Shown here piece after piece: positions 19,141-29,230 of a DNA stretch of 64,000 nt. Within the stretch, counting starts at the first letter, position 1; every line of letters begins with the position of its first letter. The DNA is taken from the NCBI GenBank assembly GCA_963772065.1, contig CAVYVZ010000007.1:1-64000 (forward strand), read 5' to 3'. The translations under genes and the position numbers were made by a program. Below the pieces are notes generated by a model, which was given only the letters and a program-made list of their open reading frames with translations, did not search any database and was not told where the DNA came from. The DNA is from CAVYVZ01 sp963772065 (GTDB lineage Bacteria > Acidobacteriota > Vicinamibacteria > Vicinamibacterales > UBA2999).

Positions 19141-21565
19141 TCAGCGCAACCCGCGCTTCTTGAGGAATCGATCGACGAGCCCCCAGAGCACGAGGAGCGG
19201 CATCAGCATGAACGCCGAGTAGATGGCAACCGTGACGCCGCCCGGTCCGGTGAGAACGGCGCCCATCTGATTACGGAAGGGGTCGTCGTTCACGAGGTAC
19301 GTCCAGGTGGACGATGGCTTCTTGATGCCGATGGCCGTGAGGTCCAGGCCGCTGCCTGCGATGCGGACGCCGTCGATGGCGGCGAACACGGCCTCGTCGA
19401 TTGCCTCCTCCATTCCGGCAAACACGCGCATCACCTCCCGGGTGAACCGCTGCAGCGGATCCTGACCGCCCAGGCGCGTGAGATGGATGCCTTCGCGCAG
19501 CGTCGCGCAGAAGTCCAGATGCTCGCGCCAGGCGCGATCGATGTGGAACAGCGTGACCGCCTGCTCGGCCCGCTGCACCGCATCGTCGCCGGCGGCGGCG
19601 ACGAGCGCGGCGCGGCGTCCCGCCTGATGCCAGATGTCCGGCAGGCTTCTGCCGAGGAGGAGGGCCTGCCGCCGTTCCATGAGGCTCTCGTATTGGTCCT
19701 CGACCGCCGAGGCATAGCGTGACAGCGTGCGGCGGATCTCCAGATTCTGGCCCTCGACGATCCGCTGCGCTCGCGCGATCTCGCGGGACACGACGGGATG
19801 CTCAATCGCTTCGGAGCGCGGCTCGGGTATCAGGTGCGCCGGAATGAGCCGGCGAAGCCCGAAGCGCACCAGCAGCTCGTCGTCGAGGCTCAGAAAGAAA
19901 CGCGACTCGCCCGGATCGCCTTGCCGTCCAGCGCGCCCGCGGAGCTGGAGGTCCACGCGGCGGCTCTCGTGCCGATTCGTGCCGATGACATACAGACCGC
20001 CCAGTGCCGCAACGCGGTCGTGCTCCTCCTCGTGCTCCCCGCCGAGGCGGATGTCGGTGCCGCGTCCCGCCATGTTCGTCGCTATCGTGACGGCGCCCAA
20101 TGCTCCCGCGCCCGCGACAACGCGCGCTTCCTCCGCGTCGTTCTTCGCGTTCAGCACCTGACCGATCACGCCGGCGGCGCCGAGACGCGCAGCCAGCCGC
20201 TCCGACTCCTCGACGGTGGCCGTTCCGACGAGCACGGGCCGGCCGGACGCGTGCGCTCGTCGAATCTCCTCGACGACCGCGCGCTCCTTCGCCTCCCGAT
20301 GCGTGAAGACCAGGTCGGGACGGTCGATGCGGATCATCGGCCGGTGCGTCGGGATGACGACGACCTCGACGCCGTAGAACTGCCGCAGCTCGAAGGCCGC
20401 GTCATGCGCCGTGCCGGTCATCCCGCAGACGTGTGGATACCGGCGCAGAAAGCGTTGCAGCGTGATCGAACCGAGAATCTGTCCGTCGCCACGGCGGGTC
20501 AAGCCTTCCTTCTCCTCGAGCGCCGCCTGCAGGCCGTCGGGCCACACGCGATCGCCAACCACGCGTCCGGTGAACTCGTCGACGATCTCGATGCGGGCGT
20601 TGCGCACGATGTAGTCGACGTCGCGCCGCAGAAGGACGTGCGCGTGGAGCGCGCAGTTGATCTCCGTCAGAAGCGCCAGGTGCTCCGGCGCATGAAGGCT
20701 GCCGACGCCGAGGGCGCGCTCGATGTGGTCGATGCCGGCCTCCGTCAGCTCGACGTCGCGGTCGTATTCATCCGTCTCGAAGTGGACGCCCGGCGTGAGC
20801 GACGCGATCAGCGTGGCGAGGCTGGGCCGCGAGGAACCGCCGCGCTCCACGCTGCCGGCGATCACGAGCGGGACCCGCGCCTCGTCGATCAAGAGGGAAT
20901 CGGCTTCGTCCACGAGCGCGACGTGAAAGGCGCGATGAACCAGTTCGCCTGGATCGGTCGCCAGCAGATCCCGCAGGTAGTCGAATCCCGCTTCCTTTGC
21001 GGTGACGTACGTGACGTCTGCCCGGTACGCGGCGCGGCGCCGGGGCGGCGCCATGCCCTGATTGACGTAGTCGACCGAGAGCCCGAGCATCCGATAGACC
21101 GGCCCCATCCACTCGGCGTCGCGCTGGGCGAGGTAATCGTTGAAGGTCAGGACGTGAACGCCGCCGCCGGTCATCGCATTCAGCACCGCCGGCATCACCG
21201 CCGTGAGCGTTTTGCCTTCACCCGTCTGCATCTCCACGATGGCGCGATCGTCCAGGGCCAGCGCCGCTACGATCTGGACGTCGAAGGGCCGCAGCCCGAG
21301 CACACGCCGCGAGGCGTCACGCGCGAGCGCGAATGCTTCGCTGCGGAGGCTGGCGAGCCCAGCACCGGACAACGCACGCGTGCGGAGCTCCGCCGCGCGC
21401 GCTTCGATCTGCGCATCCGACACACCCCCGACATCCTTCCTCGAGCCGATTGATCTCGGCGAGCGGCGCATCGTACGCAGCCAGCTCGAATCTGACCGCG
21501 CCTCCCTGCAAGCGACTGAGATGCTGTCGCCAGCCGATCTTGTTTCGTACAGGCAAACCCTCCAT
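19141..21565 (-). CDS. SecA-type translocase with C-terminal transmembrane anchor
   Basis: About 808 residues. It starts MEGLPVRNKIGWRQHLSRL; one indel near 21440 joins this to VSDAQIEARAAELRTRALSG. Translocase motifs are intact: LRPFDVQIVAAL, Walker A MQTGEGKTL, VHVLTFNDYLAQRDAEW, DEADSLLIDEA, CGMTGTA, GRGTDIRLGG and QLRGRAGRQGDPG. The zinc-binding SecB-interaction tail of housekeeping SecA is missing. Instead the protein ends STWTYLVNDDPFRNQ followed by a hydrophobic helix (VTVAIYSAFMLMPLLVLWGL) and basic residues. It therefore looks like an accessory, membrane-tethered SecA2. A small exported protein gene lies directly upstream. Confidence 0.85.
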
Positions 21566-21615
21566 AGACACTCCTCCAGACTTGCGCATCAGCGCACAGA
21601 CGAACGCCTGAGCTG

Positions 21616-21846
21616 TTAGAGCGAGGTCGTTGGAGGTGCGCGCGAAGGAAGGACCGAGAGGAGCGAGCGTGGCTGCTCGTCAGCCGGCGCGGTGGCGACG
21701 GGAACGACGAGCGAGGAAAGATCCGGCAGCAGAACGAACGTGGGCTCGCACACCACGCAGTCCAGCGCCGGCGCACCGGGCAGGAACGCTGCCAGCGCGA
21801 TGGCGGCAATGCAGAGGAATACGACCGATCGTCGCGGCCTCATCAT
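21616..21846 (-). CDS. small exported protein upstream of the SecA-like gene
   Basis: A 76-residue frame starting MMRPRRSVVFLCIAAIALAA, a strong signal or anchor segment. Then LDCVVCEPTFVLL with a CxxC pair, and a Pro/Ser-rich tail without further hydrophobic parts. It is 50 bases upstream of the SecA start on the same strand, so the two are probably co-transcribed. TACAAT (21862-21857) lies about 10 bases before the start, allowing a leaderless transcript. I know no family. It may be a substrate or partner of the accessory SecA; this is inference. Confidence 0.55.
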   Translation of the reverse strand: MMRPRRSVVFLCIAAIALAAFLPGAPALDCVVCEPTFVLLPDLSSLVVPVATAPADEQPRSLLSVLPSRAPPTTSL

Positions 21847-21908
21847 GCGCACACGTATTGTAGCGTCATCAGGGATTCCTCGCGGGCGTGGTATTCTCCG
21901 CGCGCCGA

Positions 21909-22559
21909 ATGCGTCCGAAAACGCTGACGATCGTGCTGACGATCGCCCTCGTTGCCAGCCTGGTGTCGCTCGCCACGGCCTGGCGTCTTCCAGGCGACAA
22001 CCGTGGGTATCAGCCCGTCCAGCCGATCGCGTACTCTCATCGTCTTCATGCCGGCGACATGAGGATCGCGTGCCTCTACTGCCACTCGGCGGCCGAGCGC
22101 AGCCGTTACGCCGGCATCCCGGCGGTGAGCGTCTGTATGAACTGCCACCGCGTCGTCACGGCGCCGCTTTCCGTGGTCGAGCAGGAGAAGGCGGCTTCCG
22201 AGAAAGAAGGGCGCAAGCCGCAGCGCGTTGTCTCGCCGGAGCTGCGAAAGCTCTACGACGCCTTCGGTCTCGACGATCGCCTCTTCCCGCTGCAGGGACA
22301 CGGGCGGACGGCGCGGCCCGTGTCATGGGTGCGAGTCCATACTCTGGCCGACTTCGTGCGTTTCGATCACAGCCCGCACGTCATCGCGGGCGTCACCTGT
22401 CAGACCTGCCATGGCCCGGTCGAGACGATGGAGCGCGTGCGGCAGATCGCGCCGCTGACGATGGGCTGGTGCGTCAACTGCCACAGAGACGCGAACGAGC
22501 AGGGCGTTGCCGGCAAGCGCGTCAACGCCTCGCTCGACTGCACGGCATGCCACTACTGA
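21909..22559 (+). CDS. actA: alternative complex III subunit ActA, pentaheme cytochrome c
   Basis: Alternative complex III oxidises menaquinol and reduces periplasmic electron carriers. ActA is its multiheme subunit. The 216-residue protein has an N-terminal membrane anchor (LTIVLTIALVASLVSLATAW) and five CxxCH haem sites: CLYCH, CMNCH, CQTCH, CVNCH and CTACH at the very end. The ATG at 21909 is chosen because it leaves a compact basic n-region; a GTG at 21888 is possible. It is the first gene of actABCDEF. Confidence 0.92.
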   Translation: MRPKTLTIVLTIALVASLVSLATAWRLPGDNRGYQPVQPIAYSHRLHAGDMRIACLYCHSAAERSRYAGIPAVSVCMNCHRVVTAPLSVVEQEKAASEKEGRKPQRVVSPELRKLYDAFGLDDRLFPLQGHGRTARPVSWVRVHTLADFVRFDHSPHVIAGVTCQTCHGPVETMERVRQIAPLTMGWCVNCHRDANEQGVAGKRVNASLDCTACHY

Positions 22560-22560
22560 G

Positions 22561-25500
22561 ATGACGAGTCCGCAAGCGGTATTGGATGACACTGGTTGAA
22601 CGGGACGGCCCGTCTGCGCTGCAGCCGGAGTTCCCGACGCATCCGCAGCCCGACCTGCTTGCGACGCGACGTACTTTCCTCAAGGCGGCGGGGTTCTCAT
22701 TTGCCGGGACTGATGGCGGCAAACTGCCGGCCGGCGCCCCAGCATGCGCTGCCGCAGATTCTGCAGCCCGAACTGACTCCCGGACGTGGCTATGTGTATG
22801 CGTCCACGTGCCGCGCATGCGAGGCGCGATGCGGGCTGCTCGTCACGACGCGCGACGGCCGGCCCACGAAGATCGAGGGCAATCCGGATCACCCGCTCTC
22901 CGGCGGCGCGACGTGTGCCGTCGGGCAGGCGTCGATCCTCGGGCTCTACGACAGCCACCGCCTCGCCCATCCGCTCAGAAACCACGCGCGCACGACGTGG
23001 CCGGATGTCGATGTCGAGATGGCGGCGAGGCTGGCCGAAGCGCGTTCGACCGGCGCGGCGGTTCGCCTCCTGACCGGCACGATTACGAGCCCGACCACCG
23101 CCTCGGTAATCGATGGCTTCATCGCCGGCTTCCCGAATGCCAGGCACGATCAGTACGACCCGATCTCGGCGTCCGCGGTGCTCGACGCCCATGCCCTGAC
23201 GCATGGTGCGCCGATCCTTCCTCACTACCGCTTCGATCGCGCCGACCTGATCGTCAGCTTCGACGCTGACTTTCTCGGGACGTGGATCTCACCGGTCGAG
23301 TACGCACGCGCCTACACCGCCTCTCGTCGCGTCGCCGCCGACATCGTGCCGGAGCGGAGCCACATACAGATCGAGTCGCGTCTGTCGCTGACCGGCACGA
23401 AGGCCGACCTGCGACTGTGTGTCCACCCAGACGAGATTGGGGGGCTGGCCACGCAGCTGGCGGTGCGGCTCACGCAGCTTGCTGGTGAGCCCGCCGCGTG
23501 GCCGCTCCAGCCGGTTCGTGTCGACGATCCAAGGCTCGACGACCTTGCAGCGCGCATGTGGTCCGCGCGCGGTCGCACGCTCGTCGTGTCCGGCAGTCAG
23601 CACGTCGGCACGCAGGTCGTCTGCAACTTCATCAACGACCTTCTCGGCTCGTACGGAGCGACAATCGATCTCGACCGGCCGTCGAGCCAGCGTCGCGGCC
23701 GCGACTCCAGCCTCGAAACGCTGCGAGGCGAGCTGGCCCGCGGCGAAGTGGCCGTGCTCATCGTCGCCGGCGTGAATCCGGTGTACGACCTCCCCGGCCG
23801 GCAGGCGCTCGTCGAGGATCTGGGCCGGGTTCCGCTCCTCGTGAGCATCGCCGAACAGCTCGATGAGACCGCCAGCCTGGCGCACGTCATCTGCCCCGAT
23901 CATCACTACCTCGAAAGCTGGGACGACGCCGAACCGGTGGCTGGCGTGGTGAGCCTTGCCCAGCCGACAATCCATCCGATGAACGACACGCGGCCGTTCA
24001 TCGAGTCGCTCGCCACGTGGACCGGGGCGCCGCGCTCGGCCTACGACCTGATCCGTCAGCATTGGGAACAGGCCATCTACCCGCGCGCGGGCGCGACCGA
24101 TCCATTTCCGGCGTTCTGGAATCGCGCGCTGGAGCGAGGCGTGCGCGGAGGTCGCTCCCGAACCACAGGAGAAGCGGTTCTTCAATCGAGGCGCTGTCCT
24201 CCCGCTCGGGCAGAGCGTCGCAAGCACGAACGCGCTCACGCTGGTGCTGTATCCCGCGGTCGGCATGCGCGACGGCCGCCATGCGCACAACCCGTGGCTC
24301 CACGAGCTGCCCGATCCGGTGACGAAGGTGACGTGGGACAACTACGCATGCCTCTCGCCGGCCACCGCGCGGCGCCTCGGCGTCGCCGAAGGTGAGGTCG
24401 TTCGCGTCTCGGATAGGGGTCTGACCCCTAAGGTGCCAGGCCTCGCCGTCGAATTGCCGGTTTTCGTCCAGCCGGGGCAACACGACGGCATTGTCGCGAT
24501 CGCGCTTGGCTACGGCCGCGCAGGGACCGATCGGTTCACGACGGTTGGGCCGCCGTGGATCGGCGCACGCCCGCCGGAGGGGCCGGTCGGCCAGAACGTC
24601 GCCCCCTTCGTGACGATCGCGGGCGGAACGCGCGGCTATGAAGGCCGGCGCGTGGACGTCGCTCCGACGGGACGCTCGCACCGGCTCGCCTCGACACAGC
24701 TTCATCATTCGTTGACCCTGCCCGGCGCGGCCGCCGCGCTCAGCCTGGGAACCGACTCGATCGTCCAGGAAATCGCACCGGGTGAGCTTGCGCGCGAGCC
24801 CGGATCGAAGGAAGCGCACGCCGAGCTCTGGCCGCCGGACCACAGCTACGAGGGACATCGCTGGGGCATGGCGATCGACCTCGACTCGTGCACCGGCTGC
24901 TCGGCATGCGTCATCGCCTGCCAGGTGGAAAACAACATCCCCGTCGTCGGGTACGACGAGGTGAGCCGCCATCGAGAGATGCACTGGCTGCGCATCGACC
25001 GCTATTACTCCGGCGGCGATCGCGACGTCACGGTGGCGCACCAGCCGATGCTGTGCCAGCACTGCGAGCAGGCGCCGTGTGAAGTCGTCTGCCCCACGCT
25101 GGCCACGGTCCACAGCTCGGAGGGGCTCAACGAGCAGGTGTACAACCGCTGCGTCGGCACGCGCTACTGCGCGAACAACTGCCCGTACAAGGTGCGCCGA
25201 TTCAACTGGTTCGATTACCCGCGGGCCGACAGCCGCCAGAACCTGGTGCTGAATCCGAACGTGACGGTCAGGTCGCGGGGCGTGATGGAGAAGTGCACGT
25301 TCTGCGTGCAGCGAATCGAGGAAGCGCGCAGCGACGCGCGCCACGACGGCCGCGCCATGTCGGACGGCGACGTTCAGACGGCGTGCCAGCAGACGTGCCC
25401 CGCGCAGGCGATCGTGTTCGGCGACCTGAACGATCCGAACAGCCGCGTCTCGCGCCTCTCGATGAGCCGCCGTGCCTACCGCGTGCTCGAGGAGATCAAC

Positions 25501-25566
25501 ACACGGCCGGCGGTGCGGTATCTGCAGATCGTCCGGCGCGACATGGAGCGTGTCGACAGTGACTGA
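22561..25566 (+). CDS. actB: alternative complex III subunit ActB, molybdopterin-like plus iron-sulfur protein, frameshifted
   Basis: About 1,000 residues fusing a catalytically silent molybdopterin-oxidoreductase-like domain with an FeS ferredoxin domain. A Tat-type leader is visible as TRRTFLKAAGFSFAG, then CRACEARCGLLV and IEGNPDHPLSGGATC. The C-terminal third carries the cluster ligands CTGCSACVIACQ, CQHCEQAPCEVVCP, CVGTRYCANNCPY, and CTFCVQR with CQQTCPAQA, for four clusters. Indels fall near 22600, 22710 and 24150. It starts one base after actA and overlaps actC by 8 bases. It passes electrons between the quinol subunit and the haem subunits. Confidence 0.92.
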
Positions 25567-26929
25567 TCGCCGGCAGCCCGCGCAGGTCACGCGCGACATC
25601 ATGCGTCCGCTCGAGGGGCCGCCGTCCACGACGTGGTGGATTGCGATGGCGCTCTCGATGCTGGCGCTCCTCGTCGGCGTGGTCGCCACCGCCTATCAGA
25701 TGGCGATCGGCGTCGGCACCTGGGGGCTGAACCGCACCGTGGGCTGGGCGTTCGACATCACGAACTTCGTGTTCTGGATCGGCATCGGGCACGCGGGCAC
25801 GCTCATCTCCGCGATCCTGTTCCTCCTGCGGCAGCAGTGGCGCACCTCGGTGCACCGGGCGGCCGAGGCGATGACGCTGTTCGCGGTGATCTGCGCCGCC
25901 ATCTTTCCGCTGATTCATCTCGGCCGACCGTGGCTCGCCTTCTGGATGATGCCGTATCCGAACATGCGCGGGCCGCTCTGGGTCAACTTCCGATCGCCGC
26001 TCGTGTGGGACTTCTTCGCGGTCAATACCTACTTCGTCGTGTCAGCCGTCTTCTGGTACCTGGGTCTCATCCCCGACCTGGCGACGATGCGCGACCGTGC
26101 GCAGCCAGGCTTTCGCCGACGGCTGCTGGCCTGGTTCAGTCTGGGGTGGAACGGTTCCTACCGGACGTGGCACCGGTACGAGGTGGTCTACCTCCTGCTC
26201 GCCGGTCTCGCCACACCGCTCGTCGTATCCGTACACACGATCGTGAGCTGGGACTTCGCCACGACCGTGCTTCCCGGCTGGCACACCACGATCTTTCCGC
26301 CGTACTTCGTCGCCGGGGCAATCTTCTCAGGCATGGCGATGGTGCTGACGCTCACGCTCGTCGCTCGCAAGACGATGGGGCTCGAAGACTACATCCGAAC
26401 GGAGCACATCGACGTGATGTGCAAGCTCCTGATGGTCACGAGCGGCCTGATCGGGCTCGCGTACCTCACAGAGGTGTTCACGGCGCTGTATTCCGGCAAC
26501 CCCTACGAGCAGTTCGCGCTCATCAACCGCGCGCTCGGCCCGCTGGCGTGGGGCTATTGGATCATGGTGGCGTTCAACGTGCTGCTGCCGCAGCTGCTCT
26601 GGTTCACGCCGATCCGGCGCGCGCTGCTGGCGGTGTTCGTGATTTCGATTTGCGCGAACGTCGGCATGTGGTTCGAGCGGTTCATCATCATCGTCACGTC
26701 GCTCGAGCGATCGTTCGTCCCCTCGAGCTGGTCCTACTACGTGCCCACGCCGAACGAGGTCGCGATCCTCGTCGGGGGATTCGGCTTGTTCTTCACGCTG
26801 TTCCTGCTCTGCTGCCGGTTCGTCCCGATGATCGCGATCGCCGAAACGAAGGCCGTGACGCAGCCGCACGCCGTGCCGCAGCCCAGAACGCTGCGCGCCC
26901 CGACGGTTGCCGCCAAGGCGGAGGGCTGA
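25559..26929 (+). CDS. actC: alternative complex III subunit ActC, NrfD-type quinol-binding membrane protein
   Basis: A 456-residue polytopic NrfD-like protein with about ten transmembrane helices. It has TWGLNRTVGWAFDITNFVFW, GIGHAGTLISAILFL, HLGRPWLAFWMMPYPNMRGP and NFRSPLVWDFFAVNTYF, all typical of ActC. The GTG start at 25559 overlaps the end of actB, indicating coupled translation. It houses the quinol site of the complex. The frame is intact, and the C-terminus is Pro/Ala-rich. Confidence 0.93.
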   Translation: MTDRRQPAQVTRDIMRPLEGPPSTTWWIAMALSMLALLVGVVATAYQMAIGVGTWGLNRTVGWAFDITNFVFWIGIGHAGTLISAILFLLRQQWRTSVHRAAEAMTLFAVICAAIFPLIHLGRPWLAFWMMPYPNMRGPLWVNFRSPLVWDFFAVNTYFVVSAVFWYLGLIPDLATMRDRAQPGFRRRLLAWFSLGWNGSYRTWHRYEVVYLLLAGLATPLVVSVHTIVSWDFATTVLPGWHTTIFPPYFVAGAIFSGMAMVLTLTLVARKTMGLEDYIRTEHIDVMCKLLMVTSGLIGLAYLTEVFTALYSGNPYEQFALINRALGPLAWGYWIMVAFNVLLPQLLWFTPIRRALLAVFVISICANVGMWFERFIIIVTSLERSFVPSSWSYYVPTPNEVAILVGGFGLFFTLFLLCCRFVPMIAIAETKAVTQPHAVPQPRTLRAPTVAAKAEG

Positions 26930-26930
26930 G

Positions 26931-27441
26931 ATGACGCGCGTCGTCTGCGTCTTCGACCGGGAGCAGGACATCGTGGCCGCGGCCGCCGCGTCGCGTGAGC
27001 GCGGCCTTGCGATCGAGGATGCGTACACGCCGTATCCGATCCACGGTCTGGCGTCGGCCATGCGCCTCGAGCCGTCGCGGCTGCCGTGGGTGTGCTTCTG
27101 GCTCGGAATCTTCAGCGGCGCCGCCATGCTGTTGTTTCAGTACCTGGGCGAGCGCGATCAGCTGGCCCACCAACGTGGGCGGCCGGCCGTGGAATTCGTT
27201 TCCGGCGTTCGTTCCCGTCACGTTCGAGCTGGTCGTGCTGGTTGCTGGCGTGGGCACCGTCGTTGCCTTTCTGGTCGCGGCGGGGCTTCAACCCTGGCGG
27301 CGCGCCGACGTGCCCGACGCGCGCGTCACCGACGACCGTTTTGCTTTGGTGCTGCTCGCCGAGGACGCGGACCAGCGGGCCGGCATCAACGCGCTGATGG
27401 CCCGGTTCGGACCGGCATCCATCGAGGAGCGTGAGACATGA
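26931..27441 (+). CDS. actD: alternative complex III subunit ActD (DUF3341), frameshifted
   Basis: About 170 residues: an N-terminal soluble part (VCVFDREQDIVAAAAASRER, IEDAYTPYPIHGL), then a transmembrane helix (WVCFWLGIFSGAAMLLFQYL) and, after an indel near 27160, VGGRPWNSFPAFVPVTFEL and a second helix VLVAGVGTVVAFLVAAGL. This is the DUF3341 layout of ActD, a two-helix subunit associated with ActC and ActF. It starts just after the actC stop and overlaps actE by 4 bases. Confidence 0.88.
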
Positions 27442-28049
27442 TCCGCCGCCACGGGCTGAACATCGGCCTCGCCGCGGCGCTCATCGTCAGCCTTGGCGTG
27501 AACTGGTACGTGCGCCGGCCTGCCGCACAGCCGAACATGGAGCTGGCCCAGCGCATGGCGCGCGACCCGGGATTCGACACGTTCGATCCGAATGCCAACT
27601 TCTCCAACGGCATGACGCTGCGCACCCCGGTCGCCGGTACCGATTCCGCGCGGCTTTCCGCCGCTCGGCTTCGGCCCGTCGGTTGTCGAAGGCGTCCGCG
27701 CCGGAAACGAGCTCGTGAATCCCTTCTCGTCCGACGACACGGGCCGCGTTGGCGCGGGGTGGGATCGTCTACAGCCGGTATTGCGAGCTGTGTCACGCAG
27801 CGGACGGAAAAGGCGCGGGGCCGGTGAGCGAGCATGGGTTCCGCGCGCCGCCGACGCTGCACCGCGAGTTCACGAGACAGATGAAAGACGGGCAGATGTT
27901 TCACCTCGTGACGTTCGGCCGCGGGGCCATGCCCGGACATGCCGGGCAGATTCCGGTGAATGACCGCTGGAAGGTCGTGCTCCACGTGCGTCGAATGCAG
28001 CAGGGTGAGAGGAGGCGCAGCGGCACAGACCACGGCGGGCGTCGAATGA
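27438..28049 (+). CDS. actE: alternative complex III subunit ActE, monohaem cytochrome c, frameshifted
   Basis: About 203 residues. An N-terminal anchor (LNIGLAAALIVSLGVNWYV) is followed by MELAQRMARDPGF and NFSNGMTLRTPVAGT. After shifts near 27650-27760, a cytochrome c domain carries one haem site, GIVYSRYCELCHAADGKGAG, and the axial Met region FGRGAMPGHAG. Another indel near 28008 hides the true end (TTAGVE, stop 28047-28049). The uncorrected frame runs straight into ActF, which I read as an artefact. The stop overlaps the actF ATG. Confidence 0.85.
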
Positions 28050-29227
28050 GCTCGATGACCGTGATGCCGGTGCGGCTGTCGTCGACTGCGCGGTGGACGC
28101 TCGTGGCGCTGACAGCGGTCGGTGCGATCGCGGTGGCCGCGGGCGCCGCGATCGATCCTCATCGCATGTGGGCCAACTGGATGCTCGTCAGCTACTACGC
28201 GCTCACGCTCGCGCTCGGCGGGCTGTGCTTCGTGGCCATTCACTATGCATCAGGCGCCACGTGGGCCGTCGCCATCAGGCGCGTCCCCGAAGCGCTGGCG
28301 AGCGTCGTGCCGCTCGCAGCGGCCGCCACGGCGGTCGTGTTGATCGCCGATCCCGGCCTCTACCCGTGGACCGCCGGCGACTTCGGTCCGGCCGCAGGTG
28401 GGACCCTGGCGTTCAAGCGGACGTGGCTCGATTGGCCGTTCTTCCTCGTGCGCGCGGGCACCTATGCCGTGCTCTGGACGATCTTCGCGTGGGCGATCCT
28501 CCGTCACTCACGCCGGCAGGACCGCGGCGAGGACGGCCGCGGGAGCGCCGCCAACCGTCGCCTGTCCGGCGCATTTCTCGCGATCTTCGGCGTCACGTTT
28601 TCGCTCGCGTCGTTCGACTGGATCATGTCGCTCGAACCCGGCTGGTACAGCACGATCTTCGGCGTGTACCAGTTCGCCGGGCTGTTCCTGTCGGCGCTCG
28701 CCGCCGTCGTGCTGCTGGCGCTCTGGCTGGAGCGCGCGGGGCCGCTCGCCGGCGTGCTCCACGACGACCATCTGCACGACTTCGGCAAGCTCGTCTTCGC
28801 CTTCAGCACATTCTGGGCGTACATCTGGTTCAGCCAGTACATGCTGATCTGGTACGCGAACATTCCGGAGGAGACGACGTATTTCGTGGCACGCACGCAT
28901 GGCGGGTGGTTCGTGCTCTTCGTGCTCAACGTGGTGCTGAACTGGGTCGTGCCATTCGCGGTGTTGATTCGGCGGGACACCAAGCGCGATCGGCGCGTGC
29001 TGGCGGCGGTGGCCGGCGTCGTGCTCGTCGGACGCTGGATCGATTTGTATCTGATGATTCTGCCGCCGATTGTCGGCGAGCACGCCCTCCCCGGCGCAGT
29101 GGAGCTGGGCATGGTCGCCGGCGGCGCAGGTCTGTTCGGACTCTTGCTCGCGCGCGCGCTTCGAGCGGCGCCCATCATCCCGGCCGGCGATCCCGATCTT
29201 GCGGCCAGCCTGCAGTACGAGTCGTAA
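28046..29227 (+). CDS. actF: alternative complex III subunit ActF, NrfD-type membrane protein
   Basis: A 393-residue polytopic membrane protein with about ten helices, paralogous to ActC. Characteristic stretches are NWMLVSYYALTLALGGLCFV, FSLASFDWIMSLEPGWYSTI, FAFSTFWAYIWFSQYMLIWY, NIPEETTYF and VGRWIDLYLMILPP. It is the second membrane core subunit of alternative complex III. ATGA overlap with actE. It is followed after 3 bases by the polyprenol-kinase-like gene and not by a cytochrome oxidase cluster. Confidence 0.92.
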   Translation: MSSMTVMPVRLSSTARWTLVALTAVGAIAVAAGAAIDPHRMWANWMLVSYYALTLALGGLCFVAIHYASGATWAVAIRRVPEALASVVPLAAAATAVVLIADPGLYPWTAGDFGPAAGGTLAFKRTWLDWPFFLVRAGTYAVLWTIFAWAILRHSRRQDRGEDGRGSAANRRLSGAFLAIFGVTFSLASFDWIMSLEPGWYSTIFGVYQFAGLFLSALAAVVLLALWLERAGPLAGVLHDDHLHDFGKLVFAFSTFWAYIWFSQYMLIWYANIPEETTYFVARTHGGWFVLFVLNVVLNWVVPFAVLIRRDTKRDRRVLAAVAGVVLVGRWIDLYLMILPPIVGEHALPGAVELGMVAGGAGLFGLLLARALRAAPIIPAGDPDLAASLQYES

Positions 29228-29230
29228 ACG

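Noticed and set aside
19798..21453. A 551-codon plus-strand frame antisense to the SecA-like gene
   Set aside because: Long antisense frames are expected in GC-rich coding DNA. The translation is Arg/His-rich without domains, whereas the minus strand has all SecA motifs.
27749..29227. An apparent ActE-ActF fusion protein
   Set aside because: A neighbouring frame gives a normal ActE end with a stop overlapping the actF ATG, so a one-base error near 28008 explains the read-through.
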